DNA of 13,470 nucleotides. Origin: Piscirickettsiaceae bacterium (GTDB taxonomy: Bacteria > Pseudomonadota > Gammaproteobacteria > Methylococcales > Cycloclasticaceae). This document shows, piece by piece, positions 1 to 6,868 of the stretch. Within the stretch, counting starts at the first letter, position 1; each line of letters begins with the position of its first letter. The stretch is from contig NVSW01000014.1 of assembly GCA_002401365.1 (NCBI GenBank), forward strand, positions 1-13,470, read 5' to 3'. The position numbers were made by a program, and so were the translations under genes. Below the pieces are notes generated by a model. It did not search any database. It saw only the letters and a list, made by a program, of their open reading frames with translations, and was not told the DNA's origin.

Positions 1-615
1 AAAACCGAAAAAGAGGCCGTTACAGCGTCCGAACAGGCGATGAAACTAGCCGCCATATCTGAAACCATATACAACGACCTTTCAATATTCAACCTCGGCA
101 CAATACATGATAAATTAAAATCTGTGACTAAAAAGATGGCTATCGAGGTTCAACAGTTATTTGAAAATGCCCTTGAAAATAATTTAATTCCTGAGAACTA
201 CATATTCGACAAAGAGTACCAACCCATTTCTGCTACAAATCCGCAGAAGTATAAAACTAAATTTGATGACTTTTGTGATGCTAATTTGCCTAGCATCCAG
301 GAAAGGTACTTAACGGAAAACCCCGAACTTGTCTATTCCATTTGCACCGACCCAAATGGTTACGTACCTACACATAATAATATATTCGCCAAACCACCCA
401 CTGGTGATTACAATACTGACTTATTACACAGCCGTAGTAAGCGGCTTTTTAACGACCCTACAGGTATACGCTGTGGCTCGCATACCCAAGATTTTTTATT
501 ACAAACCTATAAACGCGACACCGGTGAAATTTTCCATGATTTATCTGTGCCCATTTACGTTAATGGGCAACACTGGGGCGGCGTACGTGTTGGCTATAAA
601 GCCGAGAGGCATTAG
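1..615 (+). CDS. Methyl-accepting chemotaxis protein, C-terminal fragment (5' end outside window)
   Basis: The reading frame is open from base 1, so the gene begins upstream; 204 codons and the TAG stop are visible. The first ~60 residues are helical, as expected for the end of a receptor signalling region. The rest matches a domain found at the C-terminus of many proteobacterial chemotaxis receptors, after the signalling hairpin. Its hallmarks are DPNGYVPTHN, then a KRLFNDPTGIR block, LLQTYKRDTGE, and a closing PIYVNGQHWGGVRVGYK. In that family the domain is probably a ligand-sensing, Cache/PAS-like module on the cytoplasmic side; this is recalled family knowledge and the ligand is unknown. 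The signalling domain, membrane segments and methylation sites are not in the window, so the receptor call rests on the tail domain alone. The stop overlaps the stop of convergent orn by 4 bp, leaving no room for a terminator. Confidence 0.75.
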   Translation, partial: KTEKEAVTASEQAMKLAAISETIYNDLSIFNLGTIHDKLKSVTKKMAIEVQQLFENALENNLIPENYIFDKEYQPISATNPQKYKTKFDDFCDANLPSIQERYLTENPELVYSICTDPNGYVPTHNNIFAKPPTGDYNTDLLHSRSKRLFNDPTGIRCGSHTQDFLLQTYKRDTGEIFHDLSVPIYVNGQHWGGVRVGYKAERH

Positions 616-1154
616 TACTTTAAAAACGTTTGCCGATAATATTTAAGTTCTTCGATTGATTCTTTAACATCGTCTAACGCTTGATGCGTACCTTTCTTGG
701 CAAAGCCTTTCATTATGTCTGGCGCCCAACGGCTAGCAAGCTCTTTCAAGGTACTCACGTCTAAATTTCGATAGTGAAAAAACGCCTCAAGCGAAGGCAT
801 ATATCTCGCCATAAAGCGCCTATCTTGGCAAATACTATTGCCGCACATTGGCGACGCACCTTGCGGCACCCATTGCTTTAAAAAATCTATTGTTTGTTGC
901 TCAACCGCTGCCTCATCATAGGAACTAGATAATACGCGGTCAATAAGGCCCGACTGGCCATGATGCTTTTGATTCCATGCATCCATGGCATCCATCTTCG
1001 CCTTTGTTTGCCGTATCGCTAACACGGGACCTTCAGCCAGCATATTTAACTCTTTATCAGTGACAATCGTTGCTATTTCGATGATAGAATCTGTTTCTGG
1101 TTCTAATCCTGTCATTTCAAGATCTATCCAAATTAAATTTTGTTGTTGTGACAT
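612..1154 (-). CDS. orn: Oligoribonuclease
   Basis: A 3'-to-5' exoribonuclease of the DEDDh family that degrades 2-5 nt RNA, including pGpG from cyclic-di-GMP breakdown, in the cytoplasm. The product is 180 residues, the normal length. The acidic residues are present: D11 and E13 in WIDLEMTGL, an Asp in SICQDRRF near 111, and H157 with D162 in HQALDD. The frame extends two codons upstream to a TTG (1160), but I chose the ATG at 1154 because a GGGTGG ribosome-binding stretch sits about 7 bases before it and homologues begin in this way. It is divergent from the M48 protease gene and convergent with the chemotaxis gene. Orn next to rsgA and an M48 protease is a recurring gammaproteobacterial neighbourhood. 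The identification is secure. Confidence 0.96.
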   Translation of the reverse strand: MSQQQNLIWIDLEMTGLEPETDSIIEIATIVTDKELNMLAEGPVLAIRQTKAKMDAMDAWNQKHHGQSGLIDRVLSSSYDEAAVEQQTIDFLKQWVPQGASPMCGNSICQDRRFMARYMPSLEAFFHYRNLDVSTLKELASRWAPDIMKGFAKKGTHQALDDVKESIEELKYYRQTFLKY

Positions 1155-1216
1155 TAACAAACCACCCTATTTATTATTAAATATTTAACTGTAAACACTA
1201 ACATACAAATAAATAC
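1155..1216. promoter_or_regulatory. Divergent promoter region between orn and the M48 protease gene
   Basis: This 62 bp, very AT-rich gap separates two divergent start codons, so promoters for both directions must lie here or overlap the genes. A TTTACA-like -35 followed by TAAATA-like -10 elements can be read toward orn, but every match is weak. The only clear element is the GGGTGG ribosome-binding stretch of orn. I infer the function from gene arrangement rather than from strong motifs. Confidence 0.4.
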
Positions 1217-2470
1217 ATGAACGAATTTAGCTACATATTTTTATTCTTTTTAATCAGCTCTCTACTATTAAAATTATGGTTAAACAAACGGCAAATGGCA
1301 CACGTGTTTTTACACCGAAACGCCGTACCAAAAGACTTTAAAGGAAAAATCGACTTACAAGCTCACCAGAAAGCAGCTGATTACACCATTGCTAAAACTA
1401 GGGTATCCACCTTAAATATGCTAATTTCCAGTGGTTTATTAATATTTCTCACCCTAGGTGGATTAATCAATATTTTAGTCAGCCTATCCCAACAATTTAT
1501 AGCCAATGACTTACTTGCAGGCACAGCACTTATCTTATCTGTTTTTATTTTATCTCACTTAATTGAGTTACCTTTAGATATCTACCAAACGTTTAAAATC
1601 GAACAAAAATTTGGCTTCAATCGCACCAGCATTAGCCAATTTATAAAGGATCAATTATTGCAAATAACGTTAATGTTGCTTATTGGCATCCCAATTGTCT
1701 ACGGTTTACTTTGGGTCATGGGTCAAATGGGCGAATATTGGTGGTTATATGCCTGGGTACTAACAATTGGTTTCACCTTTTTTATGACCTGGTTAGTACC
1801 AACTCTTATTGCCCCCTTATTCAATAAATTTACCCCCTTGGAAGATGACGCTTTAAAAACGCGCATTCAAGCATTATTAAAACGTTGCGGCTTTAACAGT
1901 AAAGGCATTTTTGTGATGGATGGCTCTCGCCGCTCTGGCCATGGTAACGCGTATTTTACTGGCATTGGAAACAACAAACGAATCGTTTTTTATGACACGC
2001 TTATAGACTCACTTGACGCAGACGAGGTTGAGGCCGTATTAGCCCACGAGCTTGGTCATTTCAAATGTAAACACGTCAGCAAACAAATGATACTTTCCAC
2101 CTTCATAACCTTAGCTGGGTTTGCTTTGCTCGGCTGGCTAAAACAACAATTATGGTTTTTCGATGGCTTATATATAGCGCAAATAAACGATGCGGTTGCC
2201 TTATTATTGTTCATTCTGATCAGTCCCGTTTTCATGACCTTTTTGCACCCTCTAAGCAGTAAATTTCAACGTAAATTTGAATTTGAAGCCGATGCCTATG
2301 CCAGCACCATAGCGAAACCGACCGCACTCATCCAAGCATTGGTTAAACTATATAGGGATAATGCCAGCACCTTAACACCCGACCCGTTATACTCCAGCTT
2401 CCACCATAGCCACCCACCTGCAGCTGTTCGTATTGGGCACCTAAAATCACTAGCGAAGGCTAACGCTTAA
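1217..2470 (+). CDS. M48 family zinc metallopeptidase (Ste24/CAAX-protease type)
   Basis: An integral inner-membrane zinc endopeptidase of the Ste24 subfamily, likely acting in membrane-protein quality control; its bacterial substrates are not established. The 417 residues show hydrophobic segments near 4-22, 63-90, 98-120, 147-168, 174-198, 290-308 and 326-346. The zinc site is HELGH (H277, E278, H281), with the third ligand most likely E355 in the KFEFEADAYA block, where D359 is also conserved. The conserved C-terminal DPLYSSFHHSHPP block is present. The N-terminal hydrophobic segment and length support the ATG at 1217, although no good ribosome-binding site precedes it. The cytochrome c gene follows 22 bp later and rsgA after that, so the three are probably co-transcribed. 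The family call is firm. Bacterial members have no CAAX-prenylation role that can be assumed. Confidence 0.93.
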   Translation: MNEFSYIFLFFLISSLLLKLWLNKRQMAHVFLHRNAVPKDFKGKIDLQAHQKAADYTIAKTRVSTLNMLISSGLLIFLTLGGLINILVSLSQQFIANDLLAGTALILSVFILSHLIELPLDIYQTFKIEQKFGFNRTSISQFIKDQLLQITLMLLIGIPIVYGLLWVMGQMGEYWWLYAWVLTIGFTFFMTWLVPTLIAPLFNKFTPLEDDALKTRIQALLKRCGFNSKGIFVMDGSRRSGHGNAYFTGIGNNKRIVFYDTLIDSLDADEVEAVLAHELGHFKCKHVSKQMILSTFITLAGFALLGWLKQQLWFFDGLYIAQINDAVALLLFILISPVFMTFLHPLSSKFQRKFEFEADAYASTIAKPTALIQALVKLYRDNASTLTPDPLYSSFHHSHPPAAVRIGHLKSLAKANA

Positions 2471-2492
2471 AATAACGATATACAATAATGAC

Positions 2493-2771
2493 ATGAAAAC
2501 AATCGTCCTACTGAGCTGTTTAGCATTAACAAGCATCTCGAGCACACTATTAGCCACCGACTTAGAAAATGGCAAATCATTACATAATGAAAATTGTATG
2601 AGTTGCCATAGCAGTGACAAATACACTGCAAAAATGCGTCGCGTTCAAAGTTTAGCTAGTTTAACAAGCCAAGTTAAACGCTGTGACTTTTCACTCGGTA
2701 CACAATGGTTTGACGAAGACATTGACGATGTCGTTAACTATTTGAATACAACCTATTATCACGTTAAATAA
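2493..2771 (+). CDS. Small monohaem cytochrome c, periplasmic
   Basis: A 92-residue precursor with an N-terminal signal peptide (hydrophobic core about residues 4-20, likely cleavage after LLA at 21) and one haem-attachment motif, CMSCH (C35, C38, H39). The mature protein is only about 71 residues. The second half has the pattern VKRCD followed by QWFDEDIDDVVNYLN, which I recall in small cytochromes encoded beside rsgA and M48 proteases in gammaproteobacteria. It presumably carries electrons in the periplasm; the partner is unknown. The only methionine after the haem motif is M48, just nine residues away. The usual distal axial Met of class I cytochromes is therefore not evident, and the sixth haem ligand is uncertain. 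C64 is an additional conserved-looking cysteine. It lies between the protease gene and rsgA, probably in one operon. Confidence 0.85.
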   Translation: MKTIVLLSCLALTSISSTLLATDLENGKSLHNENCMSCHSSDKYTAKMRRVQSLASLTSQVKRCDFSLGTQWFDEDIDDVVNYLNTTYYHVK

Positions 2772-2778
2772 TCCTCTT

Positions 2779-3690
2779 TTGTCCAACTCAAGCCAAACTA
2801 ATAACGAAATTCTTGACGGTCGAATAATAGCTCACCTTGGCAAAGCGTTAATCGTTGAGGATTCAGCTGGTAATACCGCCAGGTGTTATAAACGTAGCCA
2901 ACTTGAGAAACCGGCGGTTGGTGATAAGGTACATTGGATACAAATAGACGACGATGCCGGACGAGTGGAAAGTATTTTACCTCGTCAATCGTTGCTTTCA
3001 AGGCCCGCTAAGAACGGTAAAATTCGCCCTGTTGCAGCTAATTTAGATCAAGTAGTCGTCATAATTGCAGTAAAACCAAGGATTGACGCGCTTTTGCTCG
3101 ACCAATATTTAGTGGTTTGCGAACACCAAGATTTAACGCCTCTAATTGTATTGAATAAATGTGACTTATTAGACGAAAAGTCTAACCAAAAAACACAGCT
3201 ACTAATTGACGATTATACAAAGCTAGGCTACACCGTTATAAAAACAAGCGCCTTACAGAACGATGGACTAACACCATTAATTGAAAAACTACAACATAAA
3301 GTCAGCATCTTAGTTGGCCAGTCTGGGGTCGGCAAATCAAGCATTATCAATGCCTTATTGCCAGATTTAAGTATCCAGACTAAAACTTTGTCGACTGCTT
3401 CTGGGCTCGGCAAACACACTACCACGTCCACCTCACTATATAAATTGCCTGGTGGTGGGGATATTATGGATAGCCCCGGGGTAAATATTTTTGGCCTAGT
3501 AAATATTTCAGAACACGGCCTTGCTGATGGCTATCGCGAAATAAAGCAATATGCCAATCAATGCAAATACGCAAATTGCTTACATATTAAAGAACCCCAT
3601 TGCGAAGTTAAGGCTCAATTGGAAAAAGGCAATATATCTGATGGTCGTTATCAGCGTTATTTAAAACTACGCGAAAAACTAAGTTATTAA
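2779..3690 (+). CDS. rsgA: Small-subunit ribosome biogenesis GTPase RsgA
   Basis: A circularly permuted GTPase that checks late maturation of the 30S subunit and releases maturation factors. The 303 residues show an N-terminal OB fold (about 12-75), then the G motifs in permuted order: NKCD (126-129, G4), GQSGVGKSS (180-188, G1) and DSPG (231-234, G3). The C-terminal zinc knuckle follows: C262, C267, H269 and C275. The start is uncertain. The first plausible codon is TTG at 2779, 7 bp after the cytochrome stop, with no visible Shine-Dalgarno sequence. An in-frame stop at 2743 limits any extension to 11 more codons, none of them ATG or GTG. The usual basic N-terminal tail of RsgA is short or absent here. 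Translation may depend on coupling to the upstream gene. It converges on the HIT gene with an 8 bp gap. Confidence 0.96.
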   Translation: MSNSSQTNNEILDGRIIAHLGKALIVEDSAGNTARCYKRSQLEKPAVGDKVHWIQIDDDAGRVESILPRQSLLSRPAKNGKIRPVAANLDQVVVIIAVKPRIDALLLDQYLVVCEHQDLTPLIVLNKCDLLDEKSNQKTQLLIDDYTKLGYTVIKTSALQNDGLTPLIEKLQHKVSILVGQSGVGKSSIINALLPDLSIQTKTLSTASGLGKHTTTSTSLYKLPGGGDIMDSPGVNIFGLVNISEHGLADGYREIKQYANQCKYANCLHIKEPHCEVKAQLEKGNISDGRYQRYLKLREKLSY

Positions 3691-3698
3691 GCTAGGGG

Positions 3699-4043
3699 CT
3701 AGCCTGGTGGCCACGTTAAAGCCCGCCCACCTAATAAATGTAAATGAATGTGATAGACGTCTTGTCCTGCATCTTTTTTACAGTTAAAAACGGTGCGGTA
3801 ACCTGTATCAGCCAACCCTTCCATTTCTGCTACTTTTTTAGCCGCTTGCATAATTTCACCCATTAACAGCGTATCCTTATCGGTTAAATCCGCCAATGTA
3901 GCAATGTGCTTTTTGGGAATCACTAGGATATGTACGGGCGCTCGTGGGTTAATGTCTCTAAAGGCCAAAATAGAATCAGTCTCATACACCACATCTGGGG
4001 CGATCTCCCCTTGCACCATTTTACAAAATAAACAATCAGCCAT
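3699..4043 (-). CDS. HIT family purine nucleoside phosphoramidase (HinT-like)
   Basis: A 114-residue histidine-triad protein of the Hint branch, which hydrolyses adenosine or guanosine phosphoramidates and acyl-adenylates in the cytoplasm. The catalytic triad motif HIHLHLL occupies residues 98-104 (H98, H100, H102). The N-terminal CLFCKMVQGEI and the C-terminal WPPG ending are typical of bacterial HinT. A GAGG ribosome-binding site lies 7 bases before the ATG. It is the last gene of the minus-strand unit, 17 bp after recR, so it is probably read with dnaX-ybaB-recR. The physiological substrate in this organism cannot be deduced. The family assignment is secure; the symbol hinT would fit but is not certain. 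Confidence 0.94.
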   Translation of the reverse strand: MADCLFCKMVQGEIAPDVVYETDSILAFRDINPRAPVHILVIPKKHIATLADLTDKDTLLMGEIMQAAKKVAEMEGLADTGYRTVFNCKKDAGQDVYHIHLHLLGGRALTWPPG

Positions 4044-4060
4044 TTAAGTACCTCATCATT

Positions 4061-4654
4061 TTAAACATCATTTCGACCACTAAAAGCATGTGACAGGGTG
4101 CCACTATCGATATACTCTAGCTCTCCTCCAAGCGGTACACCATGAGCAATCCGAGTAGCCCGAACATTCATTTTCTTAGCCATTTCACCTATATAATGCG
4201 CCGTTGCTTCCCCTTCTACCGTAGGATTCGTTGCCAAAATAATTTCTGTCAACACCCCTTGGTTAATCCGCTCTGATAACTTATCTAGACCTATATCCGC
4301 TGGCCCTAAACCATCTAGTGGTGATAGGCGACCATTCAACACAAAATACAAGCCTTTAAATGAGGTTGCCGTTTCGAGCGCCATAACATCAGCCGGTGTT
4401 TCAACCACACAAAGCAATTGTTGGTCGCGTCGCTGATCCGAACAAATCAAACACTCAACCATCGAACTAAGGGTCTGACAGGTATGACAATGGCCAATTT
4501 TATCAACGGCCTCTGCCAAACTTTCAGCTAAATGAAAAGCCCCCTGTCTATCACGTTCCAATAGATGAAAAGCCATTCGTTGCGCTGACTTAGGGCCAAC
4601 GCCAGGCAGGCAACGTAGCGCATCCATAAGTTGTTGAAGTATAGGCTCTTGCAT
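4061..4654 (-). CDS. recR: Recombination mediator protein RecR
   Basis: Acts with RecO, and RecF at gaps, to load RecA onto SSB-covered single-stranded DNA during post-replication repair. The 197 residues are the standard length. Visible in order are the helix-hairpin-helix (LPGVGPKSAQRMAFHLL, about 16-32), a four-cysteine zinc finger (C56, C59, C68, C71), the Toprim domain beginning at CVVETPADVMALE, and the conserved C-terminal GVPLGGELEYID with GTLSHAF. The ATG at 4654 is 7 bp after the ybaB stop and has no recognisable Shine-Dalgarno sequence, so translational coupling to ybaB is likely. The gene belongs to the dnaX-ybaB-recR cluster conserved across most bacteria. Nothing is missing. Confidence 0.98.
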   Translation of the reverse strand: MQEPILQQLMDALRCLPGVGPKSAQRMAFHLLERDRQGAFHLAESLAEAVDKIGHCHTCQTLSSMVECLICSDQRRDQQLLCVVETPADVMALETATSFKGLYFVLNGRLSPLDGLGPADIGLDKLSERINQGVLTEIILATNPTVEGEATAHYIGEMAKKMNVRATRIAHGVPLGGELEYIDSGTLSHAFSGRNDV

Positions 4655-4661
4655 AATATAG

Positions 4662-4988
4662 TTAAAACGGTAGTTTGAACCCCGGCGGCAGTGGTATACC
4701 GGCCGTCATATCAGACATGCTTTCTTTGTTTTTAGCCTCAACCTTTTGTACTGCGTCATTAATCGCCGCTACGACTAAATCTTCAAGCATTTCTCTATCA
4801 TTTTCTTCATACAAGCTAGCGTCAATTGATATTTTTCGGGCCTGATATTTACCTGTCAAAACAACTTTAACCAAGCCACCACCAGACTCCCCTGCTACTT
4901 CTATTTCCGCTAGCTTTTGTTGCGCTTCTTGCATTTTTTCCTGCATTTTTTGCGCCTGTTGCATTAATTCACCTAATTGGTTTTTCAT
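4662..4988 (-). CDS. ybaB: YbaB/EbfC family nucleoid-associated protein
   Basis: A small dimeric DNA-binding protein of 108 residues. The N-terminal ~30 residues form a Gln/Lys/Met-rich helix (MQQAQKMQEKMQEAQQKLAE), followed by the conserved beta core with GESGGGLVKVVLTGKY. The C-terminus ends in the typical GIPLPPGFKLPF. Known members bind DNA as pincer-like dimers and affect nucleoid structure and gene expression. A strong ribosome-binding site, GGAG, lies 8 bases before the ATG at 4988, in contrast to the weak sites of dnaX and recR. It sits between dnaX (32 bp gap) and recR (7 bp gap), the usual order. Confidence 0.96.
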   Translation of the reverse strand: MKNQLGELMQQAQKMQEKMQEAQQKLAEIEVAGESGGGLVKVVLTGKYQARKISIDASLYEENDREMLEDLVVAAINDAVQKVEAKNKESMSDMTAGIPLPPGFKLPF

Positions 4989-5020
4989 CTGTTTTCTCCG
5001 TACTCATCTGTTGTATATTA

Positions 5021-6652
5021 CTAGTCAACCGGTTTTATTGACCCTTCAATTATTTTACCGTCAAATAGTTCGATAATTTTATTGACCGTTTTATTGTTCC
5101 TGATAGTTTCTTCCGCTTGGCGCTGGCGCTCAGCTTTTTCATTACTGACAATCGCATTTGGCGTCACAACATCTTCTTCATCTTGACGAAGCACAAGCCT
5201 TAGCTTACGACCATAATATTCTGACAAGGCTTGTTGCAACACAAGCTCGGATTTTTTATTTAATGACACATGGCCATCTGCGAGCAATAATTCACATTCA
5301 GTATTATCGATTCTACTCAACGTCGCATTATTAGCCAATTGCAACGTCATCGGGTCTAAGGCTAACAAGGGTACCAACTCATGCCACGGCAGATCCTCAT
5401 TATTAGCTTGGTTTGTAGCAATTTGAGGTGCTGCTGTCAGATTCTCAAATGTTTTTTTTTCAGGCACCGTTATTTTAGGTGCTTTCTTTTTGACTATATT
5501 GGCACTCGCCACAACGTCTACTGCTGGCAGTACACGCTCAATAACAGCGGGTTTTTTTTCTGCCTCAATAACATGTTGTGCCGACACCGGGGAGAATGTC
5601 AGCATTCTTAACAACACCATTTCAAAACCCACTTTTGGATTGGGCGCTAACGGTAAGTCTTTTTGTCCCATCAAGCCAATTTGATAATACAGTTGAATAT
5701 CTTCTTTGCTAATTTTCTCGGCAATGATTATTAATGCTTTATCAACATCCTCCGCTGGTACCAATTGGTACACCGCGATCTTATGCAGAAAGGTTAATAA
5801 GGACTGTAGAACATCCGCATAATCTGGTGCAAATTCATCTAATGCCGCAATAGATTGCAACACAGAGCCACCCTTCTTACTGGCCAAGGCAGTTAATAAA
5901 TCTAAAACTGGCTCACGTGCCACGCTACCTAACATGTCGAGTACATCTGCCTCTTTTAGAGCCCCATTGCCGTGCACAATGCCTTGGTCCAACAAACTTA
6001 ACCCATCTCTCATGCTACCATCTGCAACGTGCGCTAAGCGCTCTATCGCTTGCTGCTCGTACGCTATCCCTTCACTTTCAAGAATCAACTTGAACTGCCC
6101 CTCAATTTGCTCGGGATACAAGCGTTTTAAATTAAACTGCAAACAGCGCGATAAAACCGTCACCGGTAATTTCTGTGGGTCTGTCGTCGCCAATAAAAAT
6201 TTAACGTGCTCTGGGGGCTCTTCCAATGTTTTTAACAGCGCATTAAAGCTGCTCTTAGAAAACATATGCACTTCGTCAATCAAATAGACTTTGTATTTGC
6301 CACTGACCGCCGCATATTGAACGTTTTCCAATAAATCACGGGTATCGTCCACACCTGTTTTCGAGGCCGCATCTACCTCAATTAAATCGGGGTAATGTCC
6401 TTGGTCGATCTCCAAGCACGTTTGACATTTACAACACGGTTCGGCGGCCACTATATTTGGACAATTAAGTGCTTTAGCCAATACCCTTGCAATGGTCGTT
6501 TTACCAACACCGCGTGTGCCTGTAAAAAGGTAAGCATGGTGCAACCTGTCGTGTTCAAGCGCATTCACTAAAGCACGTACAACATGCTCTTGCCCAACAA
6601 CTTGGGCAAAATTTAGCGGGCGCCATTTTCTTGCAAAAACTTTATAACTCAT
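5021..6652 (-). CDS. dnaX: DNA polymerase III subunit tau (and probable gamma)
   Basis: The clamp-loader ATPase of the replisome. The AAA+ core carries Walker A GTRGVGKT (45-52), zinc-binding cysteines C64, C73, C76 and C79, Walker B LIDEVH, and the SRC sensor/finger motif after TTDPQKLPVTVL. Domain III ends near 355. A Lys-rich linker (about 360-425) leads to the tau-specific C-terminal region for polymerase alpha and helicase contacts, starting at DLPWHELVPLLAL. At 543 residues it is shorter than E. coli tau (643), mostly in the linker. The linker codons contain A8 (GAA AAA AAA CCC, residues 365-368) and A9 (GAA AAA AAA ACA, residues 398-401) runs that could cause frameshifting or transcriptional slippage to a gamma-like product of 371-404 residues. 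The ATG at 6652 gives the conserved MSYKVFARKWRP start. It lies downstream of ffs and upstream of ybaB-recR on the same strand. Confidence 0.97.
   Translation of the reverse strand: MSYKVFARKWRPLNFAQVVGQEHVVRALVNALEHDRLHHAYLFTGTRGVGKTTIARVLAKALNCPNIVAAEPCCKCQTCLEIDQGHYPDLIEVDAASKTGVDDTRDLLENVQYAAVSGKYKVYLIDEVHMFSKSSFNALLKTLEEPPEHVKFLLATTDPQKLPVTVLSRCLQFNLKRLYPEQIEGQFKLILESEGIAYEQQAIERLAHVADGSMRDGLSLLDQGIVHGNGALKEADVLDMLGSVAREPVLDLLTALASKKGGSVLQSIAALDEFAPDYADVLQSLLTFLHKIAVYQLVPAEDVDKALIIIAEKISKEDIQLYYQIGLMGQKDLPLAPNPKVGFEMVLLRMLTFSPVSAQHVIEAEKKPAVIERVLPAVDVVASANIVKKKAPKITVPEKKTFENLTAAPQIATNQANNEDLPWHELVPLLALDPMTLQLANNATLSRIDNTECELLLADGHVSLNKKSELVLQQALSEYYGRKLRLVLRQDEEDVVTPNAIVSNEKAERQRQAEETIRNNKTVNKIIELFDGKIIEGSIKPVD
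5452..5460 (-). promoter_or_regulatory. Candidate slippery site 2 in dnaX (A9 run)
   Basis: The mRNA reads GAA AAA AAA ACA. A -1 shift gives AAC ATT then TGA (402-residue product). A +1 shift gives CAT TTG AGA ATC then TGA (404 residues). An A9 run in Thermus thermophilus dnaX is known to cause transcriptional slippage that makes gamma, so RNA polymerase slippage is as plausible here as ribosomal frameshifting. Confidence 0.5.
5552..5559 (-). promoter_or_regulatory. Candidate slippery site 1 in dnaX (A8 run)
   Basis: The mRNA reads GAA AAA AAA CCC, so the heptamer A AAA AAA is in the phase needed for a -1 tandem slip. After a -1 shift the next codons are ACC CGC TGT TAT and then TGA, giving a 371-residue product that ends just after clamp-loader domain III. 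A +1 shift reaches TAG after ten new codons (377 residues). A GAGG stretch lies about 3 bases upstream of the run's leading GAA context, and a small hairpin TACTG-CCAG-CAGTA lies 19 bases downstream, farther than usual for a stimulator. Confidence 0.5.
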
Positions 6653-6699
6653 AAGAAGTAACAGGGTAACAAAGCACCAAAGGTTTGTACGAATTTTTA

Positions 6700-6719
6700 A
6701 AGGCCTAATGCTAGACCTT
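6700..6719 (-). terminator. Hairpin between ffs and dnaX (weak terminator or processing hairpin)
   Basis: On the minus strand the arms AAGGTCTA and TAGGCCTT pair over 8 bp (one G-U) around the loop GCAT, starting about 8 bases beyond the base of the SRP RNA stem. The following bases are TAAAAATTC, not a U-tract, so intrinsic termination would be poor. It may mark the 3' processing boundary of the SRP RNA or attenuate read-through into dnaX. Confidence 0.4.
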
Positions 6720-6726
6720 GAATGGG

Positions 6727-6840
6727 TGGTAACTCACGCCAGCCACACCCCGGCACACGATTCCGCTGCTGCCGTTGCTCCCTTCCGGGCCTGGCGGAAT
6801 TCACAACTTCACGTTGCGAGGGGACCGACATGAGTCACCA
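6727..6840 (-). ncRNA. ffs: Signal recognition particle 4.5S RNA (small bacterial type)
   Basis: The minus strand contains the SRP RNA apex, GCCAGGCCCGGAAGGGAGC, with its GGAA tetraloop and the flanking CAGG / AGCA symmetric loop that binds Ffh. The ends close a long hairpin: TGGTGACTCATG at the 5' side pairs with CGTGAGTTACCA at the 3' side over 12 bp, including G-U pairs. Internal segments such as ATTCCG/CGGAAT and TCCCC/GGGG also pair. The length of about 114 nt equals that of the E. coli RNA. It binds Ffh and directs nascent membrane proteins to FtsY. The ends are set from the pairing and could move by a few bases. It lies upstream of dnaX on the same strand, a common arrangement. Confidence 0.95.
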
Positions 6841-6868
6841 TTATTCTTTGCTGTAAATCAGGATGGGG

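Noticed and set aside
329..646. A second + strand frame of about 105 codons overlapping the chemotaxis fragment and orn
   Set aside because: It overlaps two well-supported genes in another frame and has no recognisable domain.
3691..3703. GCTAG-GGG-CTAGC as a terminator for rsgA or the HIT gene
   Set aside because: Only 5 bp of stem with no T-tract on either side, and it overlaps the HIT stop codon.
5483..5500. An E. coli-type A AAA AAG slippery heptamer in dnaX at the VKKKAP codons
   Set aside because: The mRNA there reads GTC AAA AAG, so only five As precede the G and the -1 slip would not re-pair in the first codon; the A8 and A9 runs are better candidates.
5381..5684. Plus-strand open frames inside dnaX
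   Set aside because: They lie wholly within the secure dnaX coding sequence, are Cys/Ser-rich in the manner of antisense shadows, and match no family I recognise.
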